NCBI GenBank assembly: GCA_017163975.1
Contig: JAFFSR010000242.1
Span: 5,109,001 to 5,173,000 of the forward strand
Length of the DNA: 64,000 bases
From: Anastatus disparis
Lineage: Eukaryota > Arthropoda > Insecta > Hymenoptera > Eupelmidae
Direction: 5' to 3'
This document shows, piece after piece, positions 51,979-61,125 of the stretch. Position numbers and translations under genes: made by a program. The notes below the pieces were generated by a model. That model was not told the DNA's origin, made no database searches, and saw nothing but the letters and a program-made list of their open reading frames with translations. Each line of letters begins with the position of its first letter. Within the stretch, counting starts at the first letter, position 1.

Positions 51979-52203
51979 GAATAGTATTTTTCGATACTAG
52001 TGCGTGAGAATGATTTTTTACTCGTGTGGCGGTTTGCGCCCGAGCGAAGCGAGGGTGAAAAGGTCACACGAGGAAGAAATCACTTTCTCGCACGAGTATC
52101 GAACAATATTTTTTGACACGACGTGTAAGAAGCTCCATTTTCGCACGTGTCACTTTGTATACCGTGCGCGAAATTGAGCTTCGCGCACGGAGTGTCAAAA
52201 AAT
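51979..52203. repeat. GC-rich palindromic block 2 (insertion in duplicate copy 2)
   Basis: Two nested inverted repeats. The first (about 51990-52103) has arms TCGATACT, GTGCG, GAGAA, GATTT and CTCGTGTG, answered by CACACGAG, AAATC, TTCTCGCAC and AGTATCGA around the core GCGCCCGAGCGAAGCGAGGG. The second (52108-52203) has perfect 12-bp ends ATTTTTTGACAC and GTGTCAAAAAAT and contains an 11-bp perfect hairpin, CCGTGCGCGAA (52162-52172) against TTCGCGCACGG (52180-52190). Copy 1 of the surrounding duplication lacks the block. No coding role is apparent. Confidence 0.75.
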
Positions 52204-52365
52204 ATATTTGATCTGATTAAATTTTGAAAGATTATTTTCAAAACTATAAAATAAAGGTGAAAATTATTTTCAACTTCGCCTATCAATCCATTGACCTATA
52301 GAAAAAAAATTATGTTATTTTAATTTCACCCCATATCAGTTCACATACTGTTTATGTTACGCCCG

Positions 52366-52448
52366 TTGAATTCATTTTGCGCACGCCGAATCTATTTTGC
52401 GCACGCTGAGTTTATTTTGCGCACGCTCAATCATTTTGCGCACGCTCA
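52366..52448. repeat. Minisatellite with 19-20 bp unit
   Basis: Four units sharing ATTTTGCGCACGC begin at about 52374, 52394, 52414 and 52433. A diverged fifth (GTATTTTGCGTACGC) lies near 52471. A segment at about 52494-52531 (GCGAAATTGAATTTCGCGCA, then AGAGTGTCAAAAAAG) repeats the hairpin and end of palindromic block 2, linking the two. Confidence 0.75.
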
Positions 52449-52609
52449 ACTTATAGTGTGTCCGAATACAGTATTTTGCGTACGCTACAAAGGCACGCGA
52501 AATTGAATTTCGCGCACAGAGTGTCAAAAAAGATTTTTGTTAAACTTTTAGTATTATTTTGATGCATTGCATGAGACAAACACGTATTTATCTATGATTC
52601 TATAACATA

Positions 52610-52706
52610 CCCTGGTAGAAAATTGTCTAGTTTTATCGAGGCCTCGATTATTTAACATATAAAACTAGACAGATCTAGACAGATCTAGAGTAAATTTCTA
52701 CCAGGG
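52610..52706. mobile_element. 97-bp TIR element, CCCTGGTAGAAA family
   Basis: Left end CCCTGGTAGAAAATTGTC and right end reverse-complemented CCCTGGTAGAAATTTACTC, with TA on both sides (52608-52609 and 52707-52708). Inside is a second inverted repeat, GTCTAGTTTTAT against ATAAAACTAGAC, and AGATCTAGAC in tandem. It is the smallest member and almost entirely a hairpin. Confidence 0.8.
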
Positions 52707-52708
52707 TA

Positions 52709-54248
52709 ATTATAATTTCTATTGTATTTTACAAAATTATTGCTCGCATAAAATGAAGTGGAGGCAATAAAGTACTAATTCGATTAAGCGCTCAAAAAGA
52801 TGTTAATTTGTTTAAGGCCATGACAAGATTATAACTCAGTTGAGTTAGCGAAAAAAAAACTAACTCAGGAGAACTCGTAAAAAATGCTAACTCTGCTTAA
52901 CGCATGAAAAGCTTTGTTTGAGCTTGGCTGAGTTAGCATCTTTTTATGCACTCTTCAGAGTTAGCATCTTTTCACAAACGAGTTTTAATCTTTTTGTGGT
53001 CTTAGTTGGATTAGCACTTTTTCCGAGTTTATTAAATTTATCTGACAGTATGATCTAACTCCAAATCTATTGAACATTGGAATTTATAATTCTAACTCTT
53101 TCATGTTTTGTACTTTTAAAAAAATCGGTAATCCGAAGATCTGCTACTCTCTTTTTTCAATTTTTGAGAAAAAATGAAATATAAATTAATTTGTATATTT
53201 GGGAAATATAAAATAATAAAATAAAACTACTAAGATTCAATTACAATAAATTTTATTTGTTTATACGTTATATTTTAATATTACCAACAGTTAAGCTTTT
53301 TATGGTATAAAATCAAATGAATTGATCCTTTTTAATAAAAATATATTCGATTCCACATCAGAGGCATTAATAAAAAATGATGAATTGTTTGTTTACAAAT
53401 AAAATGCGTGCATCTTAACAATGACCTTCATTATCCATAAGTCTCCTAGCGCGGCGATAAATCAAATATTTGACAAAGAATGATTTAAGCTAAAAAGAAT
53501 TTTATAAATATTAATATACATTAATTTAATCATTTAATGCACTGACTTTATCATTATATATATACATATATTTCCTTTTCCGCTAAAATTATTAAAATCC
53601 TTTTGCAATGTGCAGCTTAACGCAGCTTCGAGAAAAGATAAATAATCGGCAATAAAATAAGTACAATATATTCTGATAAAAAATAAAATCTGATTAATGA
53701 TTACATTATTATTTATTAAGACACATGACGTGTGCCCAAACTTAATCCATTCGTCAAAAAAGAAAAAAAAATGATAATCAACATCTGTTTATATCTACAC
53801 TTTTTACGTACGATAAAAATCGTTTTAGCGATGAGAAAATAATAACTATAATTAAAATTCTTTTTGTTTAATTATCAATCGATCAAAGCAATCCATATCA
53901 TCTAAGTTGAACCCCTATACAGTTTGAAATTTCGCGTGTCAGTAAGGGAAAACAAAAAGGTGGGGGGAAAGGAAGAAGATAATAAAATCGTTAAATAATG
54001 CACGCATTAATGATAAACTAATATATATATAACTATGTGTGTAAAACGATTTCTATACAAATAGAATTTTACACACCACAATAACTTGCACAAGGGCTTT
54101 ATTGTATCTATCAGCAATATAAATCTGATCGATATATGTGATTATTTCGATTGATTATTAATATTGATAATAGAAGATCCATACAAAGTATATTGATTAG
54201 CGCCCCGCTCAAAAATTTTTTACCAAATATCTCAGATACAATGAATAG
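52709..54248. other. Spacer upstream of lipase D
   Basis: AT-rich. Between 52810 and 53110 the words GAGTTAGC, AACTCA and GTTAGCATCTTTT recur in both orientations, suggesting a decayed inverted-repeat element whose ends I cannot place. The rest (53120-54248) shows no gene or repeat that I recognise. Confidence 0.4.
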
Positions 54249-54257
54249 TATATAAAG
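54249..54257 (+). promoter_or_regulatory. TATA box of lipase D
   Basis: TATATAAAG, identical to the lipase C box, lies 62 bp before the end of a short leader. TTGTCAGATTG about 30 bp downstream resembles an initiator. Predicted transcription start is near 54286, leaving a 5' UTR of about 33 nt. Confidence 0.65.
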
Positions 54258-54318
54258 TGGTGCGCCAACAAATCCAGATATTATTGTCAGATTGAATTTT
54301 TCGTGCATCATTGTAAAT

Positions 54319-57030
54319 ATGAAGAAATTAACGCTATTTTTTGCTGTATTATTTGTATTCGGATTATCCGATGGAGCTTTTCTTTCATCGGGTAATGTGG
54401 AAATCAATCCTGCGCAATTTTCGGCTTTGAACAATATTTTTCCTCAAGATCTTAACTTGACAGAATTTTCGTTGGCTCTTTCGGCTGATCATCCTCATGC
54501 CCACCTCAATGTTGTAAGTAAATCATTTACTAATAAAAATAAATAAAGTATAAATAAAAATATCGACTGTTTTTTACAAGTATTTAACTTCTTAAACAAA
54601 AAGAAAATTTTTTAATTTTCCATGTTAAACTTGTTAATAACACAAATTTAGAGGTATAAAACATTAAACTCTGTAAATCTTTCATGTTATGAAACGCTTT
54701 TGGTTAGATTTATTTTGACAGATTATTTTTTCTCTGGAGCTTATCAACAAGTAAAAATATGATACATTTTTTCTTTATGATTTCATTTATTCATCAAATA
54801 TTATTTCATTCAATGATTAAAAAATTGCTTGAAAAAAAATTGCAAGAGTCGATAAACTTATAGCACCTATCAGTGTTGTTATTCAACAAAAGAGTAAATA
54901 ATTTTAAAGAAAAATGCATCGTTGAACTAAACAAAGCAAATAACTTTAAAAAAAATTAACAAGCTGTTGATAAACATTATCTGTAAATTTTTAATATATT
55001 AAGGCGTGTATTATAAGCAAAATAATTGTAAAAAAAATAAGATCAAAACATGATAGCATAAAAATCTACATTAAGAATTTTGCATTCGATACGAAATACA
55101 ACAGCTTTTATCAAATAATACTTGTAAGATAAGATATTGCACCATGTTATTAATTAAAATTAATTTTTCCGATTATCTCTAAAACGAGATTAATAATTCA
55201 AATTTAAAAATTAGAAGTGATAATATCTTAATTAATATTAGATTTATAAAAAAATATGATTCATTTTTTGGGGGGCAATTCTCCTTTTTTTATAACTTTT
55301 GGAAACAGAAACATTTAATCAAAATTTATCTTATATTTTTAGACACAAGTCATTGAACTGTACGGATACACAGTAGAAATTCACACAGTTATAACAAAAG
55401 ATGAATATATATTAGAACTACATAGAATAACAGGTAACAAAAAAAATCCAAAAGCTGCTGGTAAGCCTGCAATACTTTTACAACATGGACTACTATGTAG
55501 CTCAATGGATTGGGTTATTGCTGGTCCAGAGAGAGGTTTCGGTAATTAGATTATTAATTATTGATTTGAAAATGAATTGCTAGGAAATATTTATAACATA
55601 TAATAAATGTACGTTTATAGGGTTCATTCTTGCTGATGCTGGTTATGATGTCTGGCTTGGAAATGTCAGAGGAAGTAAATATTCCCGTAATCACAAACGT
55701 TGGACAGTTGATGACAAAAGATATTGGGCTTTCGAGTAAGAAAATATTTTCTGTATACATTATTGATCAAACACTTTTATCATTATGAAAAAATTGTCTT
55801 CTCAATTTAGACTTTTTTCATAATAATTACACCAACAAACCAATAAACAAAAAGATTAATCAATTACATGATTGTCATATAACTAAATACTTTAATTTAT
55901 TTTTTAGCTGGCATGAAATTGGTATACACGATATACCAACAATGATTGATCACATTTTGAAAGTGACAGGACGTCCAAAAATATATTACGCTGGACATAG
56001 TCAAGGAAGTACAACATTCTTTGTTATGGCAAGCGAATTGCCAGAGTACAATGATAAAATCCATGTTATGTTTTCCCTTGCACCCGTGGCTTATTCTTCA
56101 AGAATGTTCAGTCCAATTTTCCAATTCTTTTCTAAAATAATATTTCCTATTAACGTAAGTTGATGGTAAAATCTGTATTTTATTTATACGTATATTTAAA
56201 AATTTTTATTTTTAATAAACAAATTTATAAATTTCAGCTACTATCAAATTTGATCGGGGTTTATGAATTCAAACCATCAGATTCATTTTTCCAAAAATTC
56301 AGTTCGATCATTTGTGATGATGGCTCAATTTTGCAGCCCCTTTGTTTGAATGTAATATTTATGATTACTGGCTTCAATGCAGAACAATTTGATACGGTAA
56401 TTTTATCAATTTTAGATTAGATAATTAAATAAAAGGCTTAAAATACTAATGATGTATAAATATTACAGTCCCTCCTACCAGCGATTTTGGCTCACGTTCC
56501 AGCTGGAGCAGGAACTAATCAATTTGTTCATTATGCTCAAATCATAAATTCAGGTAAAATTTAAATATTTACATAATTTCTTCACTTTTTTTACTCTTAT
56601 ATTGTTGTACGATTTTTTGAACATCGTGAATTTTTCTTTTTGCAGGACACTTTAGACAATTTGATTATGGAGTAATTGGCAATTTGCAAAGGTATCACAG
56701 CATATGGCCACCAGCTTATGATATTAAGAATATTAAGGCACCTGTTTCCTTACACTACAGTATTAATGATTGGCTCTCAAATCCTGCGGTTAGTTTAATT
56801 TATCGATAAATATTTCAAATTACAATTCTTATAAATTCAACTCTATTTTAATCTGATTTATTTCTATATTTCAGGATGTAGAAAAATTATATGGTAAATT
56901 GCCAACTCGCGTTGGTCGGTTCCGAGTACCCAACAACAAGTTCAATCATCTTGATTTCCTTTGGGCCAAAGATGTTAAGAGGCTTCTTTACAGCAAAATT
57001 CTAACAATCATGAAACGTTACAAGGATTAA
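54319..57030 (+). CDS. Secreted acid lipase D (lipase 1/3-like), 8 exons, 432 aa
   Basis: Acid lipase family alpha/beta-hydrolase. Exons: 54319-54513, 55343-55541, 55621-55735, 55908-56154, 56238-56396, 56469-56553, 56646-56788, 56875-57030 (1299 bp with stop, GT-AG). The ATG at 54319 starts a strong signal peptide (MKKLTLFFAVLFVFGLSDG) and follows the TATA box by the expected distance. Exon 2 has YGYTVEIHTVITKDEYIL and oxyanion region QHGLLCSSMDW; exon 3 [15 protein letters not shown]; exon 4 GHSQG (Ser201). Asp375 (SINDWL) and His406 (KFNHLDF) complete the triad. An NLT glycosylation site is in the exon 1 linker. Only intron 1 (829 bp) exceeds 200 bp, and it holds nothing recognisable. AATAAA candidates lie at 57205 and 57491. 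Lipase C is the closest paralogue. Confidence 0.92.
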
Positions 57031-57999
57031 CGCGCTCTAAAAAATATTTTTGGAATACGTACTTTAATAGAAAAATTTAAAAAAATACTTTTTGTGTAAA
57101 ATTTTAGATACAAGATACAACTGACTTTTAAACAGATTTGAGTTATACTTGCAGTTATAATTTAAACGTACCAAATAATAATGATTTTAATAGGTAAAAT
57201 ATAAAATAAACAAAATAACTCTAAAATTTTACACAATAGTATTTCCGTAATCTGGATAAAGTTTTCAAGAGTGTAGTAATCTCAATTTTTTCGAGTACAT
57301 ATATGTTTATATGTATAGAAAAAAAACAATGATTGGAAACAAAACTAGTCAAAATTATAATACAGTTTTACTGTCATGATGATTTTATTTTTTTTTAAAA
57401 TCAATCATGATGAAATTAGTCGAATTCAAAATTATTTATACAATTTAAGTTTGATAAAATATTGTATTTTTGTACGAATTAATGATAATAAATAAAGAAA
57501 TAGTTATAGATATATATCGTGACTTTTCACTTACTTCCCTACTTAATACCTTCTTAATTTTCCAATTCATCAACCAAAAAATTTCTTAATTCACTAAATC
57601 TAATAAACTTTTATTTTGGATTTTCACAGAGAACAAATTTTATAAAATTTATGATTTTATAAATTATTTCTTAAGTGACAAATCAATGACATACATATTT
57701 ATAAATAAATATACTAATAATAAAATATCCCGACTAGAAAAGTTTTCAGGATGCCTTACGTAATCATAAGGTCCCTGTTCGGCATCCTGAAAGGGGCGCT
57801 ACGTGGCGTGTAATGGGGCAATTGTCGGGGCCTTGTAAACCAGCCTAAAATTTATAGATGTTTCATAACCTCCCGAAAATTACCTGAAAATTACCTCAAT
57901 ATCGTCTATGATATCATGACGAACAACTTTATAGGTTATGCTTATAATATTGCTTATGTATATTTCAAGTATTATTTATACTGAATATTTTTAATAAAA

Positions 58000-60097
58000 A
58001 TGAGCAAAAAAATTAATCATTCGGCAACACTGAATGCCTTGAGAGTGAAAAATTACAGGGCAAAAAGAAGAATAAAAGAAAGTGAATCTGATTCAGAAAT
58101 AGATAATAAAAAACTAAATAGAAACCCAGTGTTATCAGAAAAATGTGATCCAAATGTGAATTTTAATTTAAATAAACATCATGAAGAAACTTCAATTAAT
58201 GATGAAATAGAATATAGAGAAAGGTTATCTGATAGTGATTTAAGTGATCAAACTGAAGACATTAATAGTGAAAGCAGTAGTGATGAAGATGATTATGATA
58301 TTGATAGTGCATGTAATACAAGTGATTTATACATCAATTTGAAAAAATGGGCTATAGAATGCAGAATAACTCAAACGAGTTTAGATTCTTTATTAAAAAT
58401 TTTAAAGCCACATTTTTCATGTTTGCCTCTGTCTTCAAAAACTTTGTTAAAAACAAATTTAGAATTAAAAAGTAAAATTAAAAAATTTAATCCTGATGAT
58501 TCATCAGATCATTCTGAATATGTTTATTTTGGAATTGGAAAACAATTACAAAGAAGTGTTAATATAGATTTACATGATGATTCTAGTTTGCACTTACAGT
58601 TCAACGCTGATGGACTTCCACTTTTTCATTCAAGCTCGAAGGAATTTTGGCCTCTTTTAGGTAAAAGATATATTTGAAATGTTTAATTACCATAAAAAAT
58701 AATTATTTACACTAAAATTTTAATTTTAGGTAAAATTTACAAAATAAACTTAACGTACAAACCTTTTGTGATAGCTATATATTATGGAAAAGGGAAACCG
58801 TACAGTATTCAAAAATATTTATCTGATTTCGTTCAAGAATTAGAATTTTTGCTCAAAAATGGATTAACAATCAAAGGAAAAAAATTTGAAATCAGTGTTA
58901 TGTGCTTCATCTGTGATAGGCCTGCAAGAGCCTTTTTAAAATGCATAAAAGGGCATAATGCTTATTATGCATGTGAACGTTGTAACATAAAAGGTGACTA
59001 TTATTGTAGACGAGTCACTTATTTATCAACAAACTGTGAAAAAAGAACTGATGAATCTTTTCGGAATAAGAAAAATAGTGAACATCATACCGGTTCATCA
59101 CCATTGACTTTAGTACAACCACCAATTGACATGGTACAGCAATTCGTTTTAGATTTCATGCATTTAGGATGTCTTGGTGTTATGAAAAAACTACTTAATG
59201 ATTATTGGTTAAGTACAAGTTCGTGTAAACTTAAAAAGGATGATGTAATCAGAATTTCATTACGATTAACCAATTTATCTCATCAAGTGCCTTCTGAATT
59301 CCAAAGAGGAACAAGAACTTTGGGTGATATTGGGAAATGGAAGGCAACAGAATTTCGCTTCTTTTGTTATACTGTGGACCATTTGTTTTACAAAATATAT
59401 TGGATGATACTCTGTACAGGCACTTCTTACTTTTACACGTAGCATGTAGGATTCTGTCATGTCATGAATTGCATGAATATCTTGATAATGCACAAATATA
59501 TCTGGAAAGATTCATTTTATTATGTCAACAAATTTATGGCCTCGAATCTCAAATATTAAATGTGCATTCATTAATACACCTTGTAGAGGATGTAAGATAT
59601 TTCAGATGTTCGCTCAGTGAAATAACGGCTTTCCCATTTGAGAGTTTACTAGGACAATTGAAAAAGCATCTGAGACAAGGGAATAAGCCTTTGATACAAG
59701 TTTGCAAAAGAATGGAGGAAAATTTATTAATCTATGAAACGAGTGTTAAAAAGATTTCACAATATGATATAATTAAATGTAAAAAAAGTAATTATTGTTT
59801 AAGTATACTTAAGGTAAGATACAAACAGTTTGAAATTAATGTTAAAAAGCCAAATAATATCATTCTCATGAAGGATGGAACTGTAATTAAGCTTGAAAGG
59901 ATGCAGGCATCAAAATTAACTCCTGCACCAAATGAAATAGAAATGATTGGTAAAAATTAAACACAGAAGCAGCATTTTTATATCCTGTGGATTCGATGAC
60001 TATGAAGATGTTCAAAGTGACTAGTACTATGTCTGAAGATATTAGATATTTCTTGAGTGATGTTGATGCCAAAATGATGTTTTTAGAAATATTCTAA
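58000..60097 (+). pseudogene. Transposase-like gene, CACTA/CMC (Tnp2-like) type, frameshifted
   Basis: Exon 1 (58000-58660) has a basic N-terminus, an acidic Ser/Asp-rich linker (about residues 70-105) and the block FNADGLPLFHSSSKEFWPLL. A 69-bp GT-AG intron (58661-58729) leads to exon 2, which carries CFICDRPARAFLKCIKGH, a CERC zinc-type knuckle, VLDFMHLGCLGVMKKLL, then WKATEFR, LLYCGPFVLQ, VHSLIHLVEDVRYF and FPFESLLGQLKKHLR. I recognise this order from transposase-domain proteins of CACTA/CMC-like elements in animals; related plant proteins carry the Transposase_21 domain. The frame breaks twice: near 59357, between WKATEFR and LLYCGP, and near 59953, where a conserved-looking tail (AAFLYPVDS) continues in another frame to a stop at 60097. 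Each break fits a one-base loss, so the copy is probably inactive unless these are assembly errors. Confidence 0.7.
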
Positions 60098-60217
60098 ATT
60101 CCATCAGATATAAAAGTATGTTATGCAGTTCCACTACTGCACTGTAATTAAAGTAATTGAATGTAATTAATTCCAATTTATTAAACAGAGATAAAACACT
60201 TTTTGAAAAATTTTAAG

Positions 60218-60584
60218 ATGGTGAATTTATGTATTGAATTTATTGACATTTTAATAAAAACAATTTTTGATGAAAATGATTGTTACATCATACACTGCAC
60301 AAAAAAAAGAGGGAAATTGGTTTTAAAGATATTGCCTTCTATAAAAGCTTAAGAGGTAAAGAATATTTTGATTTTTGTAAATATTATTTTGTAAAACATA
60401 TTTCTTACTTTTAAATTTTATAATTCTTTTATTTACAGATGGATTTCTTGAAGCTTATGCAAGTTCTGGAAGGCCTGTAGAAGAGAGATTATTATTACAA
60501 GGAATAGGGAATGTAATTAATAATGCAAAAGACTGGGACGGTGCAAGATTAGCAAGAATAAAAAATTCTGAAATTAATCAATAA
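60218..60584 (+). pseudogene. Short second gene of the transposon, broken
   Basis: A first exon from ATG 60218 encodes a short segment ending KLVLKILPSIKA. A stop codon at 60349-60351 precedes a good donor (GAG|GTAAAG at 60355/60356). The second exon (60439-60584) encodes DGFLEAYASSGRPVEERL, then GIGNVINNAKDWDGARLA and a stop. One missing base just before the donor would explain the stop. I do not recognise the family with certainty; it resembles the C-terminal part of small accessory proteins in similar arthropod elements. It could also be a downstream exon of the transposase gene. Confidence 0.45.
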
Positions 60585-61125
60585 TCTTTCAAAATAAAAA
60601 CCTTTATATAGTTTATATAAAAAATTATAATTAATTTATTTAATTATTACTGTATTTGAATAAATTTTTAAATAAATGTTACTATCAGTATTAACAATTT
60701 AAATTTAATTTTCAATATGTTTAATGTTTCTTAATTCATTTGTGATAAAATAAATAAATAATTTATAGGTTATGTTACAATTTCTTTATTTTCCTTCCTT
60801 TATTTGATAATATTTGCTTTTAAATTACTAAATTCATTTATTAATGTACATAAATACTGTATACATTATTTTTATTATCAATTAATTATTGACAATTAAT
60901 TATTGCCAATCAATTAATTACATCCATAAATAAATGTATACATTTCAGGTAACATTGACTTGCCCTACCATTGCCCGACTTATTAGAATTATTTTATGGA
61001 CCTGACAATCACCCCATTACACACCCTCTAGGGACCCTTTAGGGTACCTTAACAGGTCCCAATAATAATCCTAAGGTACCTTATAGGGTCCTCATTTTCA
61101 CCTTAAAATCATTTCTAGTCGGGAT

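Larger units (their letters stand above)
49334..52257. repeat. Tandem duplication, copies 49334-51800 and 51801-52257
   Basis: Both copies start TTGATATCGAGAG, continue with an AATTTACAGGGATTCGGTG block, a poly-G tract with a hairpin (in the second copy CGGGGGGCGGAGCCCCCCG), an AAACACAATTTATAAAAC block, an ATATTTGATCTGATTAAA block and finish CAAAACTATAAAATAAAGG. Copy 1 is interrupted by the TIR element 49544-51774. Copy 2 carries a palindromic block (about 51979-52203) absent from copy 1. Without these insertions each copy is about 235 bp and the two are highly similar. Confidence 0.85.
57729..61123 (+). mobile_element. 3.4-kb CACTA/CMC-like DNA transposon, decayed
   Basis: The perfect 12-bp terminal inverted repeats are CCCGACTAGAAA and its complement, with weaker similarity to about 21 bp. 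AT stands on both sides (57727-57728 and 61124-61125), a 2-bp target duplication. The left subterminal region has a hairpin, CAGGATGCC (from 57748) against GGCATCCTG. The right has repeated AAGGTACCTTA and GGGACCC/GGGTCC words. Such structured subterminal repeats are typical of CACTA-type elements. Two coding units lie inside in the + orientation: a transposase-like gene and a short second gene, both with frame breaks. The TIR pattern CCCnnnTAGAAA and the 2-bp duplication match the four CCCTGGTAGAAA elements. Confidence 0.8.

Noticed and set aside
52080..52286. Minus-strand open frame of 68 codons
   Set aside because: It lies on the palindromic block and has no homologous frame in duplicate copy 1.
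49117..52531. CRISPR array or prokaryotic insertion
   Set aside because: The palindromes and minisatellite lack regular spacers, and the host region is clearly eukaryotic with introns and SINEs.
54292..54318. Upstream alternative start for lipase D
   Set aside because: The frame opens with TTG. The ATG at 54319 begins a clean signal peptide and fits the TATA box spacing.
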